Assembly (NCBI GenBank): GCA_025266875.1
Contig: JALLLT010000016.1
Location: 62,001 to 126,000 of the forward strand
Reading direction: 5' to 3'
Origin: Fennellomyces sp. T-0311
Taxonomy: Eukaryota; Mucoromycota; Mucoromycetes; Mucorales; Lichtheimiaceae
Length of the DNA stretch: 64,000 bases
Every line of letters begins with the position of its first letter. Position 1 is the first letter of the stretch. A program made the translations under genes and the position numbers. Below, piece after piece: positions 35,386-46,476 of this stretch. The notes beneath the pieces are model-generated. The model made no database searches. It had not been told where the DNA came from and saw nothing but the letters and a program-made list of their open reading frames with translations.

Positions 35386-38210
35386 GGTGCTATTAACACA
35401 ATTTAGAAAAAAAAACAGAATGTGAGTTAACTTTTGCCATTTATCCCATCCATCGCCCAATCCATCCATCCATTCGTTCCATCCACCGCTCGCGCTTTTA
35501 TCCGTCGTTCTATCACGCTCCTCACTGCCGTGCTTACTTACAACGCGCTTGGAAAGAGGGGGTGTCTTCGTCCTTGCCACCTCGCCCAATAACGCCCCGA
35601 AGCTCTCCACATCCTAATTTGGAAATCAGTTTGGGCCCCCGCAAAAGTAATGTTATATTTGATTGCTTGCATTTACTACCTTTCTCCATCATCTACAGCG
35701 CGTATTTATTCATCTATTCTTTCTAGTATTCTTCGTTGTTATACTTAGAGATATAAAACTTTCAATCCTCGAGGAACCTAGAAAAACTTTTTGCCAGCAC
35801 CGCCAAATAGACCATCTGTTTGGTGGCGTCTAGGATTCCCTCTGTGGCTGTCTTCGTCTATCCTTTGGCTTCTACAAAATGGAAGTAATGGTAGATGGAT
35901 GTACCGGTAGAGTCAAATACCACGGTATCAACCCACAATTTACAAAATACCAACATTGGGCGGCAGGTCTTGGTTCTGTAGGCAATATGAGACATGATGC
36001 CGTTACCTCACCTCTCAAGGGAAAACGTAATGTAGCGGCATATAAGAGTGACAGCATACTTTGACGTACATATATAATCGTGTGGACTAAATTGATACAA
36101 TTATCGACACTTTCAGCTCTAATGGAAGTCAAAATGAAGAGTACTTTGCAACATCGCAACTGCTTGTCCAGTTGCATGATATTGATCGCCCATTCTCCAG
36201 AGCCTCCATACTACATTGATGAGGAAAACACCCCTCAGTTTTTTTAGGTATGTAGAGTGCGCAAAGAAAGTATATATACAAGAGAAATGTTCCAAGAAAT
36301 TGGTTTCCGGGAATTGCTGAAGAAGATGTCGCATGTTACGTATTGAAATGTGATTGCCACTAGTATGATGGCCTGATGGGTCGTTTCGTGATTTCCTACC
36401 GAAGGTATCATTATTACGTGAGCAAGATGCGAGTCGAATTTCAAAAAAAATCCTACTGCAATACGGAGACAATCATGAAATATGAGTTCTGCCTCAATAT
36501 TGAAACCCAAATAATTTGAATGCGCCCGCTGGACAAGCAAGTACTTTTGCAAGACAAATATCAAATTTGACAAGGAAATTGCAGAGGTCTTGTAGGCCAC
36601 AAGTTACTGGTACATATCGTAATATGAGCAAGGAGATTTATATATACATAAATGCCACTGGTGTTTCGAAGGAGAATACGACCATCAACACGCGGTACGG
36701 TCGAGCCTGTCATTAGACCTTCAATAAAGCACACCAAGAAGCAGTAGGATTGAAGAATGTAGTACGACTACATCAACTCGCAATTTGCACTAACAGGCAA
36801 TATGCAACAAGATTTTGAAAGTGCATAGTGCCAATTGCAACGCAACTACGTCTGAAGGAACTAAGGACGCTCAAATAGATAAATAAATCGGACTGGATAG
36901 GCTTGACCATTTGTTTTAAGAGGGTAGTGACCAGTGATCCATTGAAAGGTTTTTTCTATCCAGCAACAGGATCAAACCCTTTTACTTCCGGATCTCCCAA
37001 TACCGTTGCAAGATCTTGACGATGGGTTGACACGCTGATCCCCAAGGTTGCCGTACTAGGTATTAACAATGATGATATGAACGAAATAGCTAGAGCGGTT
37101 CGAACGCAGTAATCGGAAAAGAAGGAGGGAGCATAGGAGTTGTGTACACGCTGGTAAAGAGTTCCAAGAAGAGAAAGGATACCAATACTGATTATTTCTT
37201 GACTTGTTATTAAAGACCAAATACCAAATACCAAATACCAAGCTTCGCGTTCATAATACACCATTTCCCCTGCGCCAGACTATCGTTATCTGCTTTAAAA
37301 GCAATCATAACCGCAATGGAGCAATGTGTTCCTGTGTCAAATCCAGACCACCTCAAGGATCTCAAATGTGAAAATTTAAACGCACCACATTTCAAGAATA
37401 TCATTTACTATCCAACCAGATAATAAGCCGTAAATCATAATAGTCACAACTGTGCTATGTGCTGACGAGGCTTCGTGGTATACAAAATATTTGTTTAAGA
37501 GTGCGTTCGGGTAACATTTTAAGGGGTGAAAATGTATTTTGAGGAAAAGTAGGTCTGAGCTACTTCTCTGGAAAAAGTCATTTTGCGACATTTTCCCACA
37601 TTTACACCACGCATAAAAAATATTCTAATATATTACCCATCGGCTCAAAATAAAGCGATACAGTGATAAGCAACGATCTATAGCTATTATTTCAGATAAA
37701 ATACATTCAGAAAATGTGATGTGTTGATGCTTTTCATATACACTCGACTGAGAATTATCTCGAAGCAACGACTGACAACTTTTTGGGCGTGTTCGGGTTT
37801 CCGTGGCAAAAAAGTAGTTTTGGTAAAATGGATTCTGTGAATGAATTCTGCATCCGAACGGGTCCTAAGCCTTCCTGTAATAAAGGGTCCAGCATATCCA
37901 TCGAACGTATAAAAGTCTTGCATTGCAAGGAAGCTTCTGGTAGGTAATTTCGTTGCTACAGATGAACATACATTCAGTCTATAAAAGTTGCCACTTATGA
38001 ATATACGTACTTACCGACAATGCGTATAGATTAATCGTTACTGGGATAGAAAAGATACGAGGCCTACTCAAATTTCAGAAGCAGCAGTATATCAAAACAT
38101 GAGAGAAAAAGTTTCAGAAACATTCACCTTCAACCAGGATGATCCGTCGGTCGCGCGCTAGAACAAAGGACAAGCCATAATTACACACTTGCAAATAGCT
38201 GCACACCTGA
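35386..38210. other. Intergenic, gene-poor
   Basis: No credible gene in 2.8 kb. A short tandem array (ACCAAAT repeated about 3.7 times) lies at 37216-37241. Just before the large repeat array, 38190-38224 resembles the end of the cysteine-rich tail found at 38850, a relic of an earlier array unit. Confidence 0.5.
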
Positions 38211-39424
38211 TCTCCTATTCCTGTGATAGATCCTTCACAACCCGGTCTGTGAGGCAATGATGGCAACACAAATGTTCAACAGGCTGCTGTGGCCGGTATA
38301 GGCTTTCGCCCAGTGTCCCCACGGATACAATGTTCACAGGTAGTTGAATCCTACACAACCCGGTCTGCTTAGGAGTATATCAGCGCAGATATTCAACAGG
38401 TTGCTGTGGTCGGTATAGACTTTCGCCCAGTGTCCCCACGGATTCAACGATGAGTGCCAGTCTTCTAGTTCTTGAGCAGGGCGATTCTTCACAACCCGGT
38501 CTGCATGAAAATAATACCAGTGCAGATATTCAACAGGCTGTTGTGGCCGGTATAGGCTTTTGCCCAGTGTCCCCACGAATTGGCAGCCTACAAAAGCTCA
38601 GTCCTTCACAACCCGGTTTGCTTAGCAATAATGCCAGCGCAGATATTCAACAGGCTGCTGTGGCCGGTATAGGCTTTCGCCCAGTGTCCCCACGGATCCG
38701 AAGAAAAGACCACCAGTTACTTGCTCTAGTGTACAACGGCTGCATCTTGGGTCCAAAAGCCGCTTCCAACGGATCTTGTAGAGCTGCTTGTTATGGTGCC
38801 TTGCGGAAATTACAGCCAGGAGCAGTGTGTAAACCTAACGAGAACCAAACATGTAACTGCACATCCAATCTCCTATTCCTGTGATAGTTCCTTCACAACC
38901 CGGTCTGTGAGGCAATGATGGCAACACAAATGTTCAACAGGCTGCTGTGGCCGGTATAGGCTTTCGCCCAGTGTCCCCACGGATACAATGTTCACAGGTA
39001 GTTGAATCCTACACAACCCGGTCTGCTTAGGAATATATCAGCGCAGATATTCAACAGGTTGCTGTGGTCGGTATAGACTTTCGCCCAGTGTCCCCACGGA
39101 TTCAACGATGAGTGCCAGTCTTCTAGTTCTTGAGCAGGGCGATTCTTCACAACCCGGTCTGCATGGAAATAATACCAGTGCAAATATTCAACAGGCTGTT
39201 GTGGCCGGTATAGGCTTTTGCCCAGTGTCCCCACGAATTGGCAGCCTACAAAAGCTCAGTCCTTCACAACCCGGTCTGCTTAGCAATAATGCCAGCGCAG
39301 ATATTCAACAGGCTGCTGTGGCCGGTATAGGCTTTCGCCCAGTGTCCCCACGGATCCGAAGAGAAGACCACCAGTTACTTGCTTTAGTGTACAACGGCTG
39401 CATTTTGGGTCCAAAGCCGCTTCC
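38211..39424 (+). repeat. 658-bp tandem duplication built of nested ~115-140 bp repeats
   Basis: 38211-38766 and 38869-39424 are near-identical copies at an offset of exactly 658 bases, with only scattered single-base differences. Each copy contains four shorter repeats beginning TTCACAACCCGGTCTG or TACACAACCCGG and ending GTGTCCCCACGGAT (starts near 38228, 38345, 38482 and 38602, and the same plus 658). The first two repeats of each copy carry stops; the last two are open in one frame and encode a repeat of about 37-40 residues with the core ADIQQAAVAGIGFRPVSPRI. The high similarity of the two large copies means the duplication is recent, while the inner repeats are older. Confidence 0.9.
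38450..38884 (+). CDS. Repeat protein with C-terminal CS-alpha-beta-like tail (array copy 1)
   Basis: This 144-residue frame holds two copies of the QPGL--NNxSADIQQA-VAGIGF-PVSPRI repeat, then a cysteine-rich tail of about 50 residues with spacing C-x11-C-x3-C-x12-C-x7-C-x-C. C-x3-C followed by C-x-C is the same signature as in the two secreted proteins at 28.7 and 29.2 kb. No signal peptide follows the ATG, so either an upstream exon supplies it or the gene is a decayed remnant. The repeats 5' of this ATG belong to the same frame family but hold stops. The tail is the best evidence that this was, or is, a secreted defensin-like protein. Confidence 0.4.
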   Translation: MSASLLVLEQGDSSQPGLHENNTSADIQQAVVAGIGFCPVSPRIGSLQKLSPSQPGLLSNNASADIQQAAVAGIGFRPVSPRIRRKDHQLLALVYNGCILGPKAASNGSCRAACYGALRKLQPGAVCKPNENQTCNCTSNLLFL

Positions 39425-39437
39425 GATAGATGCTTAA
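39108..39437 (+). pseudogene. Second array copy lacking the cysteine-rich tail
   Basis: The frame repeats the 38450 protein almost exactly through the LVYNGCILGPK segment, then departs at 39425, where the array ends, and stops after a few residues. Five of the six cysteines are missing. It is a truncated copy left by unequal exchange. Confidence 0.6.
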
Positions 39438-40185
39438 TTCGTATGAATTCTTGCTAAAAAAAGATTGATGCATGTACTTTTATTAGGGATCTAGCGAATG
39501 TTAAATGCATCGATAACACGGTTTTTAGAACTTACGACTGTTTATAACGAATCTGGTACTCGTTATCCGTTTTTTGGGACGGTGCTTCTGCTACTTTAAC
39601 ACAATTATAAATAAACCGTTCACGTTGACAATGGAAAGACGTACTAAATCACGAACAGGAGACTTTACGTTCCGTTGAACAGCAGAATTTAGGCGTAGAT
39701 GGGTATGGTACTATTGTCAAGCCAGCTGAAGTCAAGTGAGAGGCCGTTATTCAACATCAGAGATTACGTCAGAGCTCTTTTGAGTCACAACTTGGGTACC
39801 CCATACGCGTGGGTAACATGAAAAAAGGTTTGCTGTGAGAAATTAACGTGCCCAAATCTGTCAAGGATTTACCAACGTTTACATCATCATTGACCGCCCT
39901 AAAAGCGATACTCCGAGCATTGGAGCGTTGCAAGCCAATCGAAAATCCGGATCATTTTATGGATATGAAACGTGAGACATTGGACACACCGCATTTTAAA
40001 AGCATCATCAATACGATTAAAGAAAAGAAGCGGGGATCCTTTGTTTCCTTTGCCTAATAAGCAAATACTTATAAAGCTGTCCGACATGTACATTCCAACA
40101 TATAAGATATTACACCATATGCTTCTAGGCGATAATTTCCTTGCTATCTGAAGCACATTAACGTACCACCAGTCTGCCACTGTGT
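39425..40185. other. Spacer between array and diverged copy
   Basis: It holds a 69-codon frame at 39848-40057 without an ATG start and no recognised domain. Stretches at 39440-39720 resemble 40330-40620 (for example GAACTCTTGCTA/GAATTCTTGCTA, ATCTGGTACT), so the spacer itself is part of an older duplication. Confidence 0.4.
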
Positions 40186-40620
40186 CAATAACACCAGCGC
40201 AGATGTTTGACAGATTTCTGTGGCCGGTACATGCTTTCACTCAGTGACTCCACGGATTCGAAGGAAAGACCACTAGCTACTTGATACAATGTGCAGCAGC
40301 TGCATCATTGGCCCAAGAGATACTTTCAGCTGATCCTTATTTCAAATGAACTCTTGCTAGGAATACGCTACATTTCTATTAGTCATATAACCAACAAATG
40401 ATGCATCACTAGCATGGCGCTTACGACTTACAATTGTTCAACGGATCTGGTACTTGTGATCATTTTTTCAAGCGGTGTTGCTGCTGTCTCTACATTAAAA
40501 TTGTAGATAGGATGACCATGTTCAGTACATGACACACTTTACCAGGAAACAAGAACCTTTCCATAAGGAAGCAAGGATGATATTGAGTTTAAGCGTAGGT
40601 GGTGCAAGATGCCGTTGCCA
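40186..40620 (+). repeat. Diverged third copy of the array unit and its flank
   Basis: 40188-40330 matches the end of the array unit (CAGCGCAGAT, CTGTGGCCGGTA, CACGGATTCGAAGGAAAGACCA, then a decayed tail GCAGCTGCATCATTGGCCCA) at clearly lower identity, and the following 290 bases match the flank of copy 2. It shows that the unit has duplicated at least twice at different times. Confidence 0.55.
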
Positions 40621-41238
40621 AGACAATAATTACTTTTTACTTTTTTTTGGCTTGCCAAATCCACCCGTTTATTTCTGTGATTCACCGTAATTATGTGTTA
40701 TTCTATGTTTATGCAGCTTCGTGGTGTGTCGGTGAACTGTTCAAAACCACAGGAAATAACGGAACGGAAAATAACATCGGAAAACGGAATGGAACTGCAT
40801 AGTTTTTTTTACAGTGTATCAGTTGTTACATTCGCAATATTCTCTAAAAAGTAAACGATCAATCTCCACAATCTTTGCGCACATGTTCTCGTGGTATTCC
40901 AGAGGCTCCGGACAGATAAGTTTCGATCAGTAATTTCCCGTGAATTGTTGCATAGCCGTATTTGGAAAACCTTCCTTCTGACTTTTCGACAGAGCTTGAG
41001 AAACATTTTCTAGTCTTCTTTCAATGGGATTGGATATCAGTCGAACAGGGATTTGAGTTCGTTGATGTTGCTAAATCGATCATCGTTGAATGTAGTAGAC
41101 GATGATAACCAGTGATAAATGGATTCGCATTCTAAGCTAACGAAATATAGATGTGTGTTAATAATATTGAGAATTGCAGTGGATGTTTATCTGAACGATA
41201 GCGTGAGCCGAAGCTTCTTCAATATTTTGGCAATGTAT
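40621..41238. other. Intergenic, nothing recognised
   Basis: AT-rich sequence up to the TA target site of the transposon. Confidence 0.5.
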
Positions 41239-41240
41239 TA

Positions 41241-43015
41241 CAGTCCCGCACAAAAAGTGATGTCCAACCCATATTTGGAAGTAGAAATAAAAACAATGCA
41301 CTTTTTTGTTTTTGAAGTTTTGACACATCTCTCTTTTATACTATACAATGCCACTTACAAATATAACAAACAGCCCTCCAAAGATTCGCAAAGAGCTCAA
41401 AGATTTCGAAAAAGGTCTCATTATCGGCATGCACAAGGCTGGTGTTGTATCCAACATGAACACACCCTAACAAGCTTCTTTGTCATCTATGCTGTCCGTC
41501 AGCGAATAAGAGCTTTCCATCCTTACCGCCGCTTCCCACTTCCGACATCGGAGCGTTGAGCTTCATGCTTACCAAATACTCAGCCAATCAGGTTACTCAT
41601 AGACACGACCTTCCGGTCAACGCGTCTCTTCACGGATATGCTCTGTCAGCATTCATCCTATCAATCATCACGATCCGTAACTGCTCAATGATAGTAAGGT
41701 TGACATTACACATCACTCACGGAAGCACCGGCTTAAGGAAATCCCATCATGGATAAGCATTTATTATAAATAGAGAGAGCAAAACATATGAAATAAATCA
41801 GTTACCTTTTTGAGTCTCGTTGACACATTTGTCTTTTACACTTGCTTCTCTCTGATTTAACAGCTGGCAAAGGTGACCAGTTCATTTCGGATGATTTGGG
41901 CATAAACCGCAGAACTGTCAACCGTATCGTTAATAAATATAACAAAACTGGGTCGACTGACAATGCCCCAAGAAGTGGAAGACCTCCCAAGCTTACCAAG
42001 AGGGGAATAAGGGCGCTCCAACTCAGTGTATACAGGGAACCATTCGCACCATACCATGTTCATCAAGCCAGTCTTGCACACATCTACATCAGCGTTCACC
42101 AGAACACAGTGATTAAGTGCCTGAAGCTTGCTGGCTTCAATTCACGTTCGCCAGCTCGTAAGCCAAGGCTGACCAAGAAACATATGGCTAGACGTCTTGC
42201 CTGGACCCGTATGTACAAGTATTGGACGGCCAACCAATGGAGCAACATCATTTGGTCTGATGAATCAAGATTCACGGTTGTCGGTAATGATGGAGGTGCT
42301 CGCGTCATACGACGCAATGGTGAACGTTACCAGGCACGTCATGTTGTTTCCACGGAAAAGTTTGGAAAGGGCTCGGTGATGGTATGGGGCTGTTTTTGGG
42401 CGGGAGGTTTTGGTCCGCTGGTGATTATGGATGGCACTGTAGATCAAGATGCTTATGTGAAGTGCCTGGCCAAGCATTTGATCCCATACATAAGCAAGAC
42501 TGAAGCCGAAACTGGTAGGGCGTTTATATTCCAGGAGGATGGCGCTAGTAGCCATACCGGCAGCTACACGACGTGGTTTAAGCGACAGTGTGGGGTGCGA
42601 GGCTTTCCATTTTGGCCAGCACAAAGTCCTGACCTCAACCCAATCGAGAACGTTTGGAGGGCTCTGGATAAGCGTGTTCAGAAGCGCAGAGCCTCCATCA
42701 AGAAAATAGAGCAGTTGAAGGCCTGTCTACAAGAAGAATGGGGCAAACTTTCCCTCGATTTCGCAATGAAGCTTGTCGACAGCATGCCTAAGCGATGCAA
42801 GGCCGTGATAAAAGCTAGAGGACAGCATACAAAATATTAATTTGTACGTTCTTTTTTGATCTGATATTTTTTTATTGCTATAAGGTTCTTTTTTACTAAT
42901 AGTAACAAGGGGCATCAATAAGTGTGATCTATGAAAAAGACACATTGAAGTTTGTATATTTTTTTACTTGATCGCGGTGTTCAAAAATCTGGACATCACT
43001 TTTTGTGTGGGACTG
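41241..43015 (+). mobile_element. Complete Tc1/mariner-family transposon
   Basis: The element is 1775 bp. Its 26-bp terminal inverted repeats (41241-41266 and 42990-43015) match at 25 positions; they begin CAGTCCC. A TA dinucleotide flanks each end (41239-41240 and 43016-43017), the target duplication typical of this superfamily. It carries one transposase gene with all catalytic residues. Nearly perfect ends and an open transposase suggest recent insertion and possible activity. Confidence 0.93.
41348..42840 (+). CDS. Tc1-like transposase with a long intron
   Basis: The main frame (41864-42840) carries the paired helix-turn-helix DNA-binding region (INRRTVNRIVNKY, then a GRPPKLTKR AT-hook-like linker) and the DDE catalytic domain: first Asp in IWSDESRF, second Asp in FQEDGASSHT, Glu in SPDLNPIENVW with 35 residues between the last two. 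The N-terminus (MPLTNITNSPPKIRKEL...FEKGLIIGMHKAG) lies at 41348-41441. A GTGTTG donor at 41442 and a TTTAACAG acceptor at 41863 join the two in phase and give 356 residues, normal for Tc1. The intron of about 420 nt is far longer than any other here and could instead be a later insertion that blocks expression. Confidence 0.85.
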
Positions 43016-43017
43016 TA

Positions 43018-43379
43018 CAAGATCTCCATCAGTAGCGAAATTATCCCTTGAATTTCATCATCTGTCAACCGAGTGCAGATGGTATCTAGAAGATTAGGTA
43101 AGACAAGTAGCATAGCGATTGAGAAAATATGCCTCGAATGTAACTGAATTGAGCGCGCGGCAAACGACCCGGTTTGATGGCAGCATATGATCGCGCTGTC
43201 AATTTTGCATCATCGCTTACGTTGAAATCGTATGCACACCGATCAAAGGTGAAATACCGCAATTCATGGCTCTTGGATGTGTTTATATTATTTAGTAGCT
43301 GTTGTCTGTTTTCAAGTATAGGTTGGCATTTATATATAAGGTATAATACAACGATCAAAGCTTTTTCTATTTTCATTTT
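43018..43379. other. Short intergenic region
   Basis: Between the transposon and the 3' end of the first transporter gene; no feature recognised. Confidence 0.5.
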
Positions 43380-45746
43380 TTAAGCAGGAAATACATCGTG
43401 TCCTAACGCGACCATGGTGATATCGTAGATGATCATAAATACAACGGCAACGCCAAGTAGCCCACTGGCAACTACGGCCACAAAGAACGGGTTAAGCCAC
43501 GGCCGTGGTTTGAACGCCATAAACTGTTCAACCACTTCTTCGTGTTGCTGCTGCTCAGGATCTCGGACGCTTGCCCTGACACTGCTATTATCGATAACAA
43601 TAACAGAGGATGCCCTTTGGTTCCGTAATGACAAATTGCTTTGGATCCATGATACAATTCCTTGCGACTGTTCCTCATCTTTTGCCGGTGTCGATGGAGT
43701 GATTCCCAAGCCTTGTGCAGAGCCAATGGCAGTGCTTGTACCAATTGAGCTTCGAGGAGATGATTCAGGAGGCGGAACCTTGAGTACATCTACCTTGGGT
43801 GATCCATGGACTTGTTGCGGTGAGCTAGGCGAAATTATGGCATTCACAGCCAACAGCGACGGTGGTGGTTCTTCCAAAATAATTGGTGGTGCAGGAGAAG
43901 CCTGGTATCCTGATCTTGGAGATCGAGGGGATCGCGGTGACAAGGGTGACCGTGGTGAAAGTGCTTGTCGTATGGACCTTGGAGTATTGCTGTACATTAC
44001 CGATTGTCGACTAATGCGTGACGCACGGATATCGGGTGATCGACCTCGCACTGCAGATTCTTCGGGATGATACATTGTGACATCTGTAGGTTCTTCCGGA
44101 ATTTTTTCTGTTGAATCTTCTGCAACCACGCTTCCTTGATATTTCCGAGAAACAAAGTACAAGACGAATGGCAAAATATAGTTGACAGTCTGAGGTCATA
44201 TATTAGCGGGCCTGGCATCTTTTGTCGGACAAAAATCAACGCTTACCGATTGGAAGAAAAGACTTGTCCAGTTTTGAATGGTGTTCATTGAGTTTTGACT
44301 TAAAAGCGGCCTGACAGCATTTCTTTGCATGAGCTTGTGTTGAGCCGTTGTATTCTATTTCACTTACATGGAAATTATCCAAGGGAGGATGTTTGACCAG
44401 AAAAGTGCCCAGCCCTTCCCGCAAATACCGCCGCGTAGCAGATTACATCGGATGACAATGACAAAGACTGGGATTGATGTAACTAGCACTGCTATTGGAA
44501 AAATATAGCTGGTGACCTTGGATGCTACTGAGCTTCGAACACTAAGGATGGACAAAACGTTATCGGATGCTGACATGGGATAAGCCATTGATCCGAAAAC
44601 ACCTAAACCAACTTTTTTGTCAGCTTTAAGTGAATAAACAAACGTCCTGTACTCATACCCAGAAGAAGGTATATCATGGTGGTGATTATAAGAGCCCATG
44701 TGAGACAATTGTGGATAGAGACACCAGGCTTGAGGCTGTTGACCCAAGTTGGAACCTAAAACTACGATTTAAGGGCAATGAACAATACTAAGAAGTAGAG
44801 TGGCATACCGTGGTGACATAACTAAAGTTGAAAATGATGATACCCAATACCATCGCCGAATTGGGTCCAACTGCTGGTAACAGATCGGTCTTCAAGCCTT
44901 CCTCACAGAACGCATAAACCCATTGGATAGTGATAGCACATAACGTAAAAAGAGAGATAATCATCACCACCATATTATCGACAAGATCAAAGAAACCAAG
45001 CGGCATCACCATTATCATGGTGAGTAGAAATCCAAATGAGAATAAAAAGTATGCATCGTCGGGAAGAGGAGAGCCGCTGAGGGCATTGCTTTCAGTGACA
45101 CATACCCATCCACCGGGATAGATGGCAAGGCCACAGGTTCCTTTGAAAAGGGTAATAAACAGATTATCCATTACCTAGCTTTATATCAGGAAAATTCGTT
45201 CAATGGATTGAAAGAAAAGGTTACCTGGGTTGTCTGGACAATAGCTGCAATGTTTACGGCCTGAAGTGCAAGATACAGAATTATTTGAAAAAAGTAATGA
45301 TACCGTTTACCAAGCATCAGCTGAGCTACGGTGGTAAACTCGATTTGTGCCTGTTTACATAAATTCGGTCAAACTTTCATCATCTGCTGGCTCTTTACTA
45401 TCGTGTACCTGAAATTTCTCATTTCCACGGATACTCGAAAGAACTTCACATATAAAAAATGATGCGATAGCGGAAAGATATGCTATGCAAAGAAGAACTA
45501 CCGTAGGAGCAAGCCATCCAGCCTATCAGGTACAATCAATTTCATAATCAAGGGGAAGGTGCAGAATTTTTCACCGTGCGCATGCAACTTACCGTTTGAT
45601 ATAAGGGAGGAATCATGGCAAGTCCCGGTCCCTACAAAAAGGCATAATGAGTTTGGATTCAAGAATTTTTGATCGAGTCATACCGTCATGGACATGACAA
45701 GTAGCGCTACGCTTCCAAGTGTTCCGATTCCTTTTTCTTCGCTCAT
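43380..45746 (-). CDS. Amino-acid transporter (Aa_trans/AAAP family), tandem copy A
   Basis: Nine deduced exons (45746-45684, 45631-45593, 45522-45409, 45350-45225, 45174-44809, 44755-44659, 44602-44368, 44310-44247, 44189-43380) give 637 residues with consistent phases. The N-terminus has the family hallmark GPGLAMIPPLYQ-AGWLAP on the first helices. About ten to eleven helices follow, including LGIIIFNFSYVTT, VFGSMAYPMS and YIFPIAVLVTSIPVF. A long Ser/Pro-rich hydrophilic loop (SPRSPLSPRSPRSPRS) precedes the last helix (PFFVAVVASGLLGVAVVFMIIYD). Members move neutral amino acids with protons across vacuolar or plasma membranes; substrate unknown. Copy B lies upstream on the same strand, separated by 730 bp. 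Confidence 0.85.
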
Positions 45747-46476
45747 ATGGTTAAAAAAATATAATAAAGAGGAAGAAAAACAAAGATAAAGCCGAAAACT
45801 TTGAATTGTTTGAATTTATAAGAATTGAAATGATCATCGTTACCAGGAGAGCTGCATTATTGTTTCAAGTAAAAAATAGTGCGCTTCGCTACGGAGAGTG
45901 CTAACCTTTATGCATCGTGCAGTAATCAGAAAATCATGTTTTTTCGAAATAACCATCTTTTTAGTACCTTCTTATTAACAACATTGCATTTGAACTATCA
46001 TTGAATCAAAAGCAAAATGCGCATCCTTTGACACAATGGGCTTGACAAGAAAATGAGGCTGTGAGAACATACTTTATACTGTAAAGAACTACTGTACAAA
46101 TATTTAGCAAGTTTTAGATTATAAGAGAACGGCCAGAAATAATCGAATCAATATTTATTAGGAAAGGGTTATGTGAAAAAAATGGAGACAAGAGTATATA
46201 GATTTTTACAAAAGGGAATGTCGAGTTACCCGATCATTGCGTGATTTGAGTTCATCCAAAAAGGTGAAAAAGGTACACGTGGTGCAGACTTGCTTGGCCT
46301 AACAATCCCGATTAGGATATTTTGTGTACCTACCTGAAACATCGGGCTACTAATCTCCTATCCGTCGCATACCGAAGGGAGGTTAAAGAAGAAAACAGGT
46401 CCAAAAAATGTAATATTATAATGCACTATGTAGATTACGTATATATAAACAATATCAGTGCACGTTTCTTTTATTC
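45747..46476. other. Spacer between the two transporter genes
   Basis: Promoter of copy A and 3' UTR of copy B. No other feature recognised. Confidence 0.5.

Noticed and set aside
38334..39234. Minus-strand frames of 80 residues repeated in the array
   Set aside because: They mirror the repeats; the plus strand carries the cysteine tail and better protein character.
38211..39424. CRISPR array
   Set aside because: The repeats are long, nested and coding-like, without short unique spacers, and the genome is eukaryotic.
41119..41559. 146-residue plus-strand frame across the left transposon end
   Set aside because: It starts outside the element and runs through the terminal repeat in another frame than the transposase N-terminus.
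43018..43383. Small frames downstream of the transposon as a second transposon gene
   Set aside because: They lie outside the TA-bounded element and have no recognisable content.
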